In this document: in pieces, positions 53,426 through 64,000 of the stretch
How positions within the stretch are numbered: position 1 is the first letter of the stretch
Layout of the letters: the number at the start of each line of letters is the position of its first letter
Origin: Eublepharis macularius
Lineage: Eukaryota; Chordata; Lepidosauria; Squamata; Eublepharidae
Assembly: GCF_028583425.1 (NCBI RefSeq)
Contig: NC_072791.1
Span: 14,713,868 to 14,777,867 of the forward strand
Length of the DNA stretch: 64,000 bases
Direction of reading: 5' to 3'
The notes under the pieces: model-generated
What the model saw: only the letters and a program-made list of their open reading frames with translations
What the model was told of the DNA's origin: nothing
The model's database searches: none
Translations under genes and position numbers: made by a program

Positions 53426-54039
53426 CTTTGGAAGAAGAACTAGAAGAGACCTTTGCCTTAGGCCTCAGAGGGTCACCACCAGTCAGTGAAGTCCCCAACC
53501 TTGGGGCACTACTGGGATTTTGAAAAAGCATAGTGGGAGCCACCGTAAAATGGCTGCTACAGGAAGTCAGACTAGTCACATAATGGCTGCCAGGTGAGAG
53601 GACCAAAGCCAGGTGTCCCTGCTATGACAGGGGCAGCTGTTTTCAAATGGGTGTTCAACAAAGACCCAAAGGTGATTCCTTCCACAGTTTTCTGAATCAG
53701 TAAAGGAAAGCCATGGTTGTCTCTTTACTTTAGCGAAGAAGGAAGTGGGTACGAGGAAAGGTAGCCAGGTCTCTCGCCATAGCCAGGTCTGCTGCCCTGG
53801 AGCTTGGGTGTCTGCCACTGCTCGGTAGAGAGTGAGGTGAAATAGAAAACACCACAATGTTACTGCCAGAAACAACATCAGTACATTGGTACAATACTCT
53901 AGGATTCTACTTAAACTCAATAGTAAAACCATAGATCTTGGATAGAATTCTAGAGTATCACATCAATGTCATTTCCTATTTTGCATGTTCCCACCCCCTA
54001 CAACTATGGCTTCTAGGTCCCCCCCCCCAGCAACCAGAG
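53426..54039. other. intronic, no gene seen
   Basis: No recognisable exon. A 118-codon minus-strand frame (53576-53932) shows no domain. Confidence 0.3.
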
Positions 54040-54300
54040 AAGGCTCAGGGGACTTACCGCTGGGGGGGCTCATTGGCAATATCATTACATCACCAGCAGT
54101 GCACTAACATCACTCCCTATGCATCCAGAAGTGACATCAGCATGTCTCCAGAGGATGTCAGAGATGCTCTGGTATTTGGGGGAAACTCTATGGTTAAATC
54201 ATAGAGTTTTGCCTAAATACCAGAGTGTCTCTGGCATCCCCAACAACATGCTGACATCACTTCTGGGTGCAAAGGGAATGTCATCAGCAACATCCCTCCC
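54040..54300. repeat. inverted-repeat element (gtcacttcc family)
   Basis: 'agaagtgacatcagcatg' ... 'ctctggtatttgggggaaactctatggttaaa' folds back on 'tcatagagttttgcctaaataccagag' ... 'catgctgacatcacttct'. The hairpin spans about 54127-54266. Confidence 0.65.
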
Positions 54301-54471
54301 CATTTCCTGCCATTTCCCCCCACTCGCAGAGGCTGGCAAGTCAACCTACAACTCTTACAGATTGCCAACACTTGGCTGCCAAACCTAGTACCAGGAAACA
54401 CACAGTTTGGCAAGATGGCTTCTATGGGCACCACACTGGAATGCACTGTTATAAACAGTTCTTGGTTAAGT

Positions 54472-54671
54472 GATAGATCAAGATGGGTAGCCTGTCTGTA
54501 GCAGTAGAAAAGAGCAAGAGTCCAGTAGTACCTATAAGATTAACAACATTTATGGTGGGGTATGAGCTTTCATGAGCCACAGCTCAAGAAGTGAGCTGTG
54601 ACTCACAACAGCTTATACCCTACCTCAAATTTTGTTAGTCTTACAGGTGCTACTGGATTCTTGCTCTTTTA
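54472..54671. mobile_element. Penelope-like foldback element, variant (fossil)
   Basis: Left arm 'aaaagagcaagagtccagtagtacctataag' and its complement at right. A GTGAG/CTCAC helix marks the hammerhead-like region. A perfect 12-bp duplication tcttggttaagt lies at 54460-54471 and 54672-54683. Confidence 0.78.
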
Positions 54672-54683
54672 TCTTGGTTAAGT

Positions 54684-55528
54684 CAATTCAACAGTAGGAA
54701 TCTATAGAGTATATGTTCAAAGCTACATACCGGAAGAGAAGAGTAACATCTACAATGTATTCCCTGCCCCCACCCCAAATATCTCATCCTCAACCCTCAC
54801 CCTTAACCAAAGAGCATTCATAGCTAAGACCACTACAAACAATTCAAATTTGAGTTTTGCAAGTGAATTAAAGCTCACGATAGTAGTGTGTTGAAGGACA
54901 CTTTTTTGCCAAATTCAATTCAGATTTAATTCCAACAGTTTTTAGGTATGCCTGACTTTCTTTGAATTGAGCCTACACTCCATAGAAACCTAATGTCTAA
55001 AGTGCCCTTTATTCAGGAAGCATAATTTGGATGTCAGACGACAGCCATGTGGAGCCTAACGCACACTGGAACTCTTCATACTCTTGAAGACTCTGTATGG
55101 AAAAGACAATGCTGGGCTTTGATCCTATCAAGAGTGGGGAATGAAGACACAAGAGAGCCATTTTCCGAGAGCCCTTTCACTAAGCCGAGATGCTGCCGTA
55201 TCTTCAGCAAAGGGAACATTCTGAAAAGTTCAGCCCCAACGTAAGCCTGTGGCTTTCCCATCACGCTTTTAAAAAAAACCCCTGGCTACAGGCCAATTAC
55301 AGCCCTTCACTGAGCTTATCTAAACGACTACAGAAAAAAAAGAAGAAGAAGCCCACAGTTTATTACTAATCTCAGTCATCCTGTCCAAAATTGTGCCAAC
55401 AGGCAAGAATCCAAAGACGTTCAGGCCCGTGAGGACGCTAAACTTCCACAGGAGTGCAGAAAAACCACGGCATGGGGCACAGGCCATTTATCTTCCTAAG
55501 CATTGTTTCTTATAACTAACTTCCTAGT
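54684..55528. other. intronic, repeat-poor
   Basis: Unique-looking DNA. The right end (55521-55528) is the target of the next hAT element. Confidence 0.35.
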
Positions 55529-55980
55529 CAGGGGTCATTTCGTAGAAAAAGAGCTGGAGGAACTCATTAACTCATTAGCATAACTCATCAGCATATGTCA
55601 CGCCCCTTGCCAGCACCGAAATTGTGTCATTAGCATAGCTGATTTGCATATGCCACACCCCCTGACATCACCTATCCTGGCTGTTTTGGACCCAATCCTG
55701 GCTATTCAGGGCCAAAATTGGGCCCAAAATGGCAAAAAGGGGCTGAAAACAGCCATAGAGGGGCCCAAAATGGTCAGGATCAGGCTGCTGCTGAGTAGAA
55801 GAGTGATCCACCACCTGTCAGAGGCCCAATCTGGGCCGTTTCAGCCCCAATCCAGGCTGAAATGGGCCCGAAATGGGCCCAAAATAGCCGAGAGTCAGGT
55901 GGGTGGGGCCACCTGACGTGACCTCTTTGGGGAACTGCTGGAACTGCATTCCTGCGCATTCCCCTTTGAAAAGAGCCCTG
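55529..55980 (+). mobile_element. hAT-type MITE (AGGGGTCATTT family)
   Basis: 452 bp. Starts 'caggggtcatttcgtagaaaa' and ends 'ctttgaaaagagccctg'. A perfect 8-bp duplication ttcctagt lies at 55521-55528 and 55981-55988. Confidence 0.92.
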
Positions 55981-56523
55981 TTCCTAGTCATCATGATTGC
56001 GAAGACAGGGAAAAGAAAAGCTAGGTTTTCTAATGAGCAATTGGTGGCAACAGGCCTCGAATTTGGGTAGATCAAAATTGTATGTGGGCCTTCAGGACAC
56101 TCGGGTGCTGTCTCTCGCTTGGCTGCCATCCTGATAGCTCCTCCACAAGAGCTCCTACAGGCCTCAGATAGGGCAGCGCAAGGCGGGATCGTGTCGCTCT
56201 GAGCTAAGGCTGCCAGGTCCCTTTACCCTCCCAGCAGGAGGAGGGGAAAGAGCCCTGTTCCTAGTCATCATGATTGCGAAGACAGGGAAAAGAAAAGCTA
56301 GGTTTTCTAATGAGCAATTGGTGGCAACAGGCCTCGAATTTGGGTAGATCAAAATTGTTTGTGGGCCTTCAGGACACTCGGGTGCTGTCTCTCGCTTGGC
56401 TGCCATCCTGATAGCTCCTCCACAAGAGCTCCTACAGGCCTCAGATAGGGCAGCGCAAGGCGGGATCGTGTCGCTCTGAGCTAAGGCTGCCAGGTCCCTT
56501 TACCCTCCCAGCAGGAGGAGGGG
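55970..56523 (+). repeat. 277-bp tandem duplication, two units
   Basis: Unit 1 (55970-56246) and unit 2 (56247-56523) differ by about one base by eye (a/t in 'aaaattgtWtgtggg'). The unit begins inside the hAT terminus ('aaagagccctg') and includes one target duplication, unique DNA and the start of a GC-rich repeat ('gctgccaggtccc'). Confidence 0.9.
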
Positions 56524-56830
56524 ACCCAGCACTCACCTTTTTCTTTGTCTCCACATGTGCATGTTCCCAGGTGTGATGATGTCACTTCAGGGAAGTGACA
56601 TCATCAAGCCACTTCGGGAGTGCTCCTGTGCTTCTCACTGGGCTGATTCGGGCCACAAACAGGCCGAATCAAGCCAAAACATCATCGTGCTGCCCCGGGA
56701 GTGCACCCAGGAGGTCTGTTCTCCTGCCTCCCCCCCCCCACCCCACCAGCCAGGTGAGTGGTGGCAGAGGGCAGAGTGTGGGAGAAGGGGATCCTCCGCC
56801 CCCACTGGGGACCTGGCAGGCCTATCTGGA
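56524..56830. repeat. GC-rich repeat with CRE-like palindrome
   Basis: Continuation of the GTTGCCAG-like family: 'gatgatgtcacttcagggaagtgacatcatc' (near-perfect palindrome), 'catcgtgctgccccgggagtgcacccagg', ending 'ggacctggcaggcctat'. Confidence 0.5.
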
Positions 56831-57504
56831 ACCTCTGCTGCTCCTTCACACTCTCACGGTGCCTCCACACTGCTCCTCACCTGTCTTTGGAGCCCTTTTT
56901 TATCCTCCTGCAGCCTTGTCCCTCCTAGGGTGGGCCAATCCCTAGGACAGGGGCTGGAGTACCACCTGAGGGAAGCTCCACTTTTTCCCTGGCCCGTCCC
57001 CATGTGCTGTGGCATCCGGGCCTCTCGGGACCCCAGCGTAGAGCTGTGTAGAGGCTGGCAAGCAGGCCATTTCCATTGCAGCCTGCCGTGGTCCCAGCTG
57101 ACTAAGGTGGTCACGAGGTTGCCCCGTGCAGTGTCAGCATGTCTGCAGTGTGGTCTGGACAGGTCATCTCTTCCCACCTGACTACTAGCCATGTGCTGCT
57201 GCCAGCTGTGTCCCTAACAGCGTCAGCTGGTGAGTCTGGGACATCACGGATAGGGCTCTGGGCGGCACTGGGGTCGCAGCTGGGGTGAGGGGGGCTAAGT
57301 CCGGAGCGTGCAGAGATGCTGCCCCTGAACATTGATGTTGTTTCTTTTCACATTTTTAAATGTACATTGCATTTTTTTCTCATGGGGTTATATTTAGTCT
57401 CCCTAATCCTGACTTGGCTGCCCTGTTCAATTAGACTAATAGTCCATTCCTTCCAGAGTTGCATTTCCCACAGTGACCAACCAGATGATCTGAAAAAGCA
57501 AACA
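56831..57504. other. intronic, no gene seen
   Basis: GC-rich left half, AT-rich right half. A long frame (56555-57181) crosses the repeat and is not credible as a gene. Confidence 0.35.
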
Positions 57505-57730
57505 GTAAGAGGGCCGATGCCAAAGTTCCCCTGCTGTTGCCCACTCCGAGCAACTGGCATTCTAATGTGTACTGCTTGTGATATTGGCGGCTCCATTCAG
57601 CCATCATGGCTAATAACCATGCTCCACAAATCAGTATAATCTCAAATCCATCTAACTCAGCAGCTGTCATTACATCCTGTGGCAGTGAGTTCCCCAAGCT
57701 AAATAAGCACTATATAAAGAAGTACGTTAA
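57505..57730 (-). repeat. dispersed LINE-like repeat fragment
   Basis: 'tcattacatcctgtggcagtgagttccc' and 'tatataaagaagtacgtt' match 9820-10176. Confidence 0.5.
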
Positions 57731-58105
57731 AGTCTGTACATAAAAGCAGTTAAAAATGACTAGGGATGCAGCCCAAGCATTAAACACAGTTCTTCAAAAC
57801 TCCAGCCACAGTAGGAAAGAAACACAATCATGGTTTCTCCTATTCATTCCCTCTGTGTTCCTAACATCTGTCCCCTTCCTTTGTTGGCTATGTAATACAT
57901 CTGGCCTACAGGAATACCACAGGCTGTAGAGGAAACAGGGGAAGCTGCAATGGAGTTCTGTCTTGTTTTAGCAAGTTTTGAAGGGGAACCCTTAAACATG
58001 GCATTCTCGATTCTAGTTCGATAGAAACTTGGTTTGTTTTTCTCGTAGGACCAGGTTAGGATGCAATACTGGGAGTTGCCAAAAAAGGGGATTTTTAATT
58101 CTGTG
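57731..58105. other. intronic, no feature seen
   Basis: Unique-looking DNA. Confidence 0.35.
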
Positions 58106-58316
58106 GTTGCCCTGACCTGGATCACCCAGAGAAGCTAGGTCTTGTCAGATCTTGGAAACTAAGCAAGGTTAGTGATTGGATGGGAGATATCCAAAGAATA
58201 CCAGGGTTGCAGAGGCAGCCAATGGCAAACCTCCTCTGTTAGTCTCTTGCCTTGAAAACTCCAGTAGGGGTCGCCATAAATCAGTTATGACTTGATGGCA
58301 CTCTCTACCACCACCA
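58106..58316 (+). repeat. 5S rRNA-derived SINE
   Basis: 'cttgtcagatcttggaaactaagcaagg', '...ggatgggagatatcc', 'gaataccagggttgcag' follow 5S rRNA. The tail is 'gtcgccataaatcagttatgacttgatggcac'. The best-oriented copy in the window. Confidence 0.85.
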
Positions 58317-58967
58317 ATTCCCCAGTTAAAAGTTTGGGGAGCCATCGGGGAAACAATTTTTGTGTATCTCAAAACTCGCGTAGCCTTTGTGTATCTGTTG
58401 TGAGAGGCCTTCCTAAGTCTGAAAGTGTTTTGACTCTTTATCTGCACATAATAGAAAGATGGGGCTGATGCCCAGAAATGATTTCACCTCCCTCAGGCTG
58501 GCCAGACTTCTGAGATAAGCCTGCACCACGTGCTGAAAATTTCCTGCCAATTGGGAGTGGCTCAGGAAAGAATGAGATAAAACAGACTGATGAGTTTAAA
58601 GCTGATGACAAGAACGTACAGCACATTGGAAAGGGCAGGGGAGAAGGGAGGAAGAGAGTCCCTGATTAAAGCTTGCAACAAGTTATACTTAGTCATACAA
58701 ATGCGCAAACAGACATGCCTGAAGTTCTAGATGTGTATTCAGAGCTAATCAGACCAAACACTCTCCATTTGCTTACCTTGGAAAGATAACTCTAATTTGA
58801 CAGAAAGTACCTCCGATTTTCAGTAAAGAACGGACCAGACCATGTCCAAATATTACTTTTCACAACTATAGGTACACTCTTTAAATTTATCTTTAACTTT
58901 CTTAGTATCTCTTTAAGTTTATCTTTAACTTTCCATTTCCCAGATGTACGTGGTCAGCAAAGAGAAA
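58317..58967. other. intronic, no gene seen
   Basis: Unique-looking. A local direct repeat 'tttatctttaactttc' occurs twice near 58876-58933. Confidence 0.35.
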
Positions 58968-59183
<216 letters not shown>

Positions 59184-59186
59184 TGT

Positions 59187-59530
59187 GCAGTCAAGTCGCC
59201 TCCAACCTATGGCAACCCCATGATTGAATGAAAGATCTCCAAAAAGTCCTATCAATAACACACTTGCTCAGATCTTGTAAACTGGAGGATATGGCTTCTT
59301 TTATTGAATCAATCCATCTAATTTTAAGTCTTCTTATTTTTCTACTGCTTTCCACTTTTCCTTGCATTATTATATGTATCTGACAGGGACGTCCTCCAAC
59401 CAGAACATTTAGCCCATGTTCATGCCAAACAGGATTGCTAGAATCGGCATCTCTGCGTACAGCAAGTTTTTCTCCCAATGCTTGCATTGGATTATGGGGA
59501 AGGGGGAGCTTTCTCAACAGGACACATTAG
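59187..59530 (-). mobile_element. RTE/BovB-type LINE 3' end
   Basis: A minus-strand frame (59191-59517) reads ...[45 protein letters not shown]..., the RTE ORF C-terminus (RWIDSIKE, DR-x-x-WR-x-x-x), and then 'ggttgccataggttggaggcgacttgac', the RTE-like 3' end. The GATA tract replaces the simple tail. Confidence 0.75.
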
Positions 59531-59868
59531 CCAAAGGTATTTTATCATTTGTATTAGTTGTTTAGCTTATTTATTGTTTACTTTTCTCACTGAGACTCAA
59601 GGTAGATTACATAGGACATTGGATGAATAATGAATAGGACTAGGACTACAAAACTGAACAATGAGAACAATAGCATGATCACACAGTGGACAATACACAA
59701 CAAAGAATGCACAAGAATAATGCAATAGGACCAAGAATGCAAAATTTAACAACAATATGAACAGCGAACTGTGCTGGTATAGTGCGATCAATGCAGAATC
59801 AATGTAGACAAAAAAACAGGTAATGTTGCTGTCTTGCAACAGTTCTATTTCATTAAAAGAATACCTTC
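59531..59868. other. intronic, no gene seen
   Basis: AT-rich. 'gaatgcaaaatttaacaac'-type text may be an old LINE tail. Confidence 0.3.
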
Positions 59869-59880
59869 CTGAACACTATA

Positions 59881-60136
59881 ATATATCAAGATGGGTAGCC
59901 AAGTTAGTCTGATTGTAGCAGTAGAAAAGAGCAAAAGTCCATTAGCACCTATAAGAGTAACAAAATTTGTGGTAGGGCATGAGCTTTTGTGACTCACAAC
60001 TCACTTCTTCAGATACCATCTTCTGAAACTAAAGAGTGATACCATCTGAAGAAATCAACTGTGACTCACAAAAGCTCATACCCCACCACAAATTTTGTTA
60101 GTGTTATAGGTGCTAATGGACTCTTGCTTTTTTCTA
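59881..60136. mobile_element. Penelope-like foldback element, variant (fossil)
   Basis: Arms 'gcaaaagtccattagcacctataagagtaac' and complement. Central CTGAAGA and ACTCAC motifs occur on both strands. Flanks ctgaacactata/ctgaacattaaa (59869-59880 and 60137-60148) match at 10 of 12. Confidence 0.7.
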
Positions 60137-60148
60137 CTGAACATTAAA

Positions 60149-60379
60149 AGAATGCCTTCCTGTTTTGCACATGCTGCAGAACAATCGTACTGTGGGAGCC
60201 ATAAGACAGAGGTAATGCTGGCCAAGAAGGCTGTGGCTTGGAAGGACACTGCACTCCCCACTTTTGATGGGGGCCAACTGACACTCTCTGATTCAGTTAA
60301 TAGAAATGGGGTTATCATGGACCTGGCATTACTACCAGAGATGCAAACTAATGCAGCTGCAAAAAAAAAGGAATTTTGT
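60149..60379. other. intronic, no gene seen
   Basis: Overlapping frames on both strands show no domain. Confidence 0.3.
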
Positions 60380-60500
60380 GAGGGAGATTAGGCTGAGAAA
60401 TTGTGAAGGGCCCAAGGTCATCCAATGAACTTCCAGGGCGGGGATTCCCACACAGTAGTCCCATGTCCTAGGACAATAATATAGCCACTATGTGACACCG
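60380..60500 (-). repeat. MIR-like SINE fragment (family 2)
   Basis: 'gagattaggctgagaaattgtg', 'cccaaggtcatccaatgaacttccaggg' match the core and head in reverse. Confidence 0.5.
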
Positions 60501-60835
60501 TCTTCTACTTGTATTTATACTCCCAAACAATCTCTCCTTGCCTGGTCCACCACTACAATAGGAGGCACTGAGGGCCAAACTCCACAATACGATTTTTGGC
60601 AAGTCAAATCTGAGTTCCTCAAATCTGCTCCACTTTCCTCACAGCCACACAGCAGCTGCCTGGAGTGGCATGTTAAAAATCTTCAGGAAGTCCATTTGCA
60701 GCTCAAAAGTTATGCCAATACCTCCCTGCCGGTGCTGTTTTGGCTTAGGGAAATGGTGCGTAAGGGAGGCAGGAGTCCCTCCCCTCCTTCTGCTGCCGTT
60801 CTGAGGTGAATCAGGCTCCTGACAATTTTTAAAAT

Positions 60836-61068
60836 GACAGTTTGTTGTAGTGGTTAAGAGAGGTGGGACTCTAATCTGGAGAACCGGGTTTGATTCCCCA
60901 CTCCTCCGCTTGAAGCGGGTCAGTCATAGCTCTCTTAGAGCTCTCTCAGCCCCACCCACCTCACAGGGTGATTGTTGTGAGGATAATAATAACATACTTT
61001 GTAAACCGCTCTGAGTGGACATTAAGTTGTCCTGAAGGGCAGTATATAAATCAAATGTTGTTGTTATT
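60836..61068 (+). repeat. CORE-SINE/MIR-like SINE (family 1)
   Basis: Plus-strand copy with a short deletion in the core ('gcttgaagcgggtcagtcatag' lacks the 'gctgggtgacc' block). Tail (GTT)n. Confidence 0.82.
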
Positions 61069-61460
61069 CTCTGAACTCTACTCACCAAAAAAGTATCATC
61101 TGGCTTGGTCCTAACTCTGACACTTTTACAGGAGGTTAAATAGCCTCTCTCCCTGTCTCTCTCTCTTTTTTTGTCTTACTTTGCAGTAGCCCTTCTTGGA
61201 GTAAATTAAATCCCAAGAAACTATGCTTCATTAAGTCTCGCTGTAGGTGTCCTCTTCATAATGCACTCGAGGTCATTGTGAAAGCCAAACTATCGCCTGT
61301 GGAGCTGGTTTATACTGTAATAATTAGACCACTACAGTGAGATTTTGCGCAGTTCTGGGAATGAATAACAACAGGCAAGATTGTCATTAGGAAGCAAGAG
61401 CCTAATTGTCGTAAGAGAAGGGGCAGACCGCAGAGAAAAGGGGCAGGGGACAATCGTCAG
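61069..61460. other. repeat-free block, candidate conserved non-coding sequence
   Basis: 61180-61430 is free of recognised repeats and has 'taattaga', 'cattaggaagcaagagcctaattg' and 'ggtcattgtg' words. It could be an intronic enhancer. No coding signal. Confidence 0.3.
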
Positions 61461-62990
61461 TTTCTTAAAACAGAAATGCCCTCAGAGACTCCAGCCAATG
61501 GAGAAACAGAAGCCACTGTGTGTGCAGACATGATGTAGCAGCTAGCAGTATGAGCTTGGAAGCTGTTGCCCGGTACAAATCTCATACCAGCTACCATGCA
61601 GTAGAGCTGAACTTGAAAAGGGCCTGTTTCATTAACAACTTTATCAGCTTCAAAAAAGACACCGCTGCCCCCCGCCCCCGGAATGATTTTTTTCCAAAGG
61701 GTCACTGTAAAAGACTTCAAAAGTGATTGTTACAGGGATCCCTTATTGGCTAGGATCACCATGGGCTCAGTACACAAAAAGGCCTTGCCTGCAGTGCAAT
61801 TATGTTTCATTTGCTCTTTGTAACGTCACAGCATATCGGATCCAATAAGCTATGAATGTTTATGTTATCATGCTCCATATGTGATCGCTGATTGGTTAGG
61901 ATGACCTGAGGAGGAATGGGGAAAAACTTCTCGTATCTCAAACCTCAAACCTCAATTTCTCATGCCTGCAAAGAGATTAGATGGGGTAGGTCAAAGTTCT
62001 GCAAGTATGATCTCAACCATTGAAAGGGTTCACACCAAGATAGGTTCTCCTTCAACATATCTAGGGGGCTGTTTGAGGTGAGAAATATTTTATGAGTAAA
62101 GTGTTAAATCCTTGTTCCTGACACACTGACTGCAAACCCAATCCATATTTGACCCACTGTATTTGCAGTTAAGGTGGTGAGGGAAAGAATAGGAGATAAC
62201 ATTCATGTATCTCCCACTGTTGCATCTACTTTGCTATGCTATATAAGAAACAATTTTAAAAGGTTGCAGAAGCAAGAAGCATATAAAGGGGACCTCCGGT
62301 TTGGTTCATTTCCCACTCTGGATCTACACAGTTGTGTAACTTGGCAACCTCGCAGCCTGACTCCCGGCCGTGCTGAGTTTAGAACCACTAGAGACAGAAC
62401 TTCCGTGACAGAACCTGACAGGCAAGGAGAAATCTATTAACAGGAACATCAGCAGCCTGTACTTGGACAGCCTTGCTTGTGGACAGGGAAATTATCTAGC
62501 GAAGGTAGAGAATAGGGTCCATTTTAACACAACGTCAGTCCACATCACCATCTCAGATGTATTTATAGCAACATGGCCTGATTGAGAGAGGGCAGCGTTC
62601 CCACTGGCTCTTGGGGGGGGGGATGCCTTTAGAGGCTTAACATATGCTCCGTTATTGAACTGGAAGCAAACTGACAATTGCCCGTTTTCTTGGCCGTGTG
62701 TATCAAGAGAGATGTTGTTACACAGCCCCTTGGCGCAAATACCTCCCAGCGCTTTCCCAGTTCCCCTTTTGCCACATAGCTGAGCTTGCAAGATTCTCTA
62801 TAATATCACACTGAGATTTGGCCTTCTATTCTGGCGGATCATGCGTCCCTCTCGTCCACCATTCTGCATCCAAACTGCAAGCCAGGTGCTGTGAAAACTT
62901 TACAAGGACGGCATGAGGGCCTTTTCCTGTTATCCCCCCCCCCCATTAAAGGTATTCAGGGGTATACTCTCCCAGACTTGGGAGGCTCCA
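61461..62990. other. longest repeat-poor stretch, no gene seen
   Basis: About 1.5 kb with no recognised transposon ends. Short frames only. G- and C-runs near 62613 and 62937. Confidence 0.35.
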
Positions 62991-63067
62991 TTTAACAATT
63001 AGGTTTAACAGTTATCGGAGGATGTGCCCACCATGAATTTATCTAATCTCTTTTACAACTGCTGTCT
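62991..63067 (-). repeat. dispersed LINE-like repeat fragment
   Basis: 'catgaatttatctaatctcttttacaactgctg' resembles part of 9820-10176. The Penelope-like element follows. Confidence 0.35.
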
Positions 63068-63079
63068 CCTGACTACAGA

Positions 63080-63278
63080 TCCAGAGGAGTTAGCCATCTT
63101 GTCACAAAATAGTCAAGAGTCCAGTAGCACCTTTAAGACGAACCAACTTTATTGTAGCATCAGCTTTCGAGAACCAGCATCTGATGCATCTGACGAAGAG
63201 AGCTGTGGCTCTCGAAAGCTTATGCTATAATAAAGTTGGTTAGTCTTAAAGGTGCTACTGGACTCTTGACTATTTTGT
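63080..63278. mobile_element. Penelope-like foldback element, family B (fossil)
   Basis: Full foldback: left arm from 'tccagaggagttagcc', right arm to 'gactcttgactattttg'. The right arm has CTGACGA, helix GAGAG/CTCTC, GAAA and the AGC/GCT mini-stem. Flanks cctgactacaga/cctggctacaaa (63068-63079 and 63279-63290) match at 10 of 12. Confidence 0.75.
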
Positions 63279-63290
63279 CCTGGCTACAAA

Positions 63291-63639
63291 GACCAGTTCC
63301 CCTAGAGAAAATGTTACCTTTGGCGTGTGGATTTTATGGTCCACCATAGAGTAGCGTTGTTATAGGGAAGGGTTTTTTTTTTCCAAAATTCACTTTTTTA
63401 GATATCGCTGTTGATTCCTCTTATTCTCTTCTTTCTTTTTTAAAAGCAGGATTTCTCCTTGCAGAGGAATCAATGCACCCCTTTGTAACTTCAGCCCTTT
63501 CAGTTGTTTTTTATATTACATACCACGGAGTAGTACTGTAGCAAGAGAATGCAAAACTATGAAAGACGATGAAAGACCAGAGTTAGTATCATTCACAATA
63601 AATCTGTCAGTCTTTAAAATGCCTCAAAATACTTTTTGG
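63291..63639. other. intronic, no feature seen
   Basis: AT-rich unique-looking DNA with T-runs. Confidence 0.35.
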
Positions 63640-63862
63640 GTTGTGGTAGAGAGTGCTGTGAAGTTATGGCTGAATTATGGTGCCCCCTGCTGAAGTTTTC
63701 AAGGCAAGAGACTCACAGAGGTGGTTTGCCATTGGCTGCTTCTTCGATCCTGCTCTTCATTGGAGGTCTCCCATCCGATTACTAACCAAAGCTGACCTTT
63801 TTTAGCTTCCAAGATCCGACATGATCAGGCTTGCCTGGGCTATCCAGGTCAGGGACTTTTGA
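63640..63862 (-). repeat. 5S rRNA-derived SINE
   Basis: Tail 'gtgctgtgaagttatggctgaattatggtgcccc', then 'ggaggtctcccatccgattactaacc' and 'tagcttccaagatccgacatgatcagg' (5S-like in reverse), near full-length. Confidence 0.8.
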
Positions 63863-64000
63863 GGTTACATAGGCAAATGACCACATATGAATTTGAAAAT
63901 TGAGTTGAATTGAGATACGCACTCAGGTTGAACCATGTGGCTCTTTTCTTTGGGGATTTCCTCTGGTACAAGGAACCAGTCTTCTTCCATCTGCACTGTC

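Noticed and set aside
56555-57181. 208-codon open frame
   Set aside because: Begins inside a dispersed GC-rich repeat and shows no domain or splice context.
58106-58230. Possible 5S rRNA gene
   Set aside because: Diverged 5S sequence fused to a SINE tail and repeated in the window.

Overview
The window is vertebrate nuclear DNA, almost certainly from a squamate reptile (a lizard, with gecko-like repeat content as a weak guess). The basis is the repeat set: a Sauria-type SINE with a BovB-like tail, 5S rRNA-derived SINEs, a young tRNA-headed CORE-SINE/MIR family with an L2-like tail, L2/CR1 and RTE LINE remains, many hAT-type MITEs and Penelope-like elements. There are no operons and no bacterial signals. 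Nearly all short open frames are chance frames inside repeats.

Only one host exon can be supported: the first coding exon of a Rho-family GTPase, best matched to RHOJ (TCL), at 29218-29383 on the plus strand. It ends in a consensus phase-1 splice donor. Sequence upstream of about 28.1 kb is therefore intergenic or promoter-proximal, and 29384-64000 is best read as part of a very long RHOJ intron 1, with the remaining exons beyond the window.

Layout: 1-28.1 kb is repeat-rich intergenic DNA. It holds RTE, CR1-like and L2 LINE pieces, CORE-SINEs, hAT elements at 2675, 7511, 14061, 14992 and 25968, foldback MITEs at 5801, 6510, 11975, 19306, 21476 and 23548, Penelope-type foldbacks at 135, 10189 and 16848, and a GC-rich TATA-bearing block at 3145-4085. 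The 28.13-29.2 kb interval is the repeat-poor 5' region of RHOJ. From 29.4 to 64 kb the intron carries a LINE at 30.6-31.7 kb, clustered hAT copies, a Penelope cluster (41.6, 45.9 and 49.95 kb), a 277-bp near-perfect tandem duplication near 56 kb and a long GATA microsatellite near 59 kb.

The most interesting signal is the Penelope-like material. One family (A) carries a GIY-YIG endonuclease remnant and terminal sequence that folds as a hammerhead ribozyme. Two copies of that terminus sit head to head as a perfect 128-bp palindrome flanked by a 12-bp target duplication. A second family (B, with a related variant) forms 190-325 bp elements, mostly foldbacks, several flanked by roughly 12-bp duplications. 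It carries a hammerhead-like core whose helix II covaries among copies.
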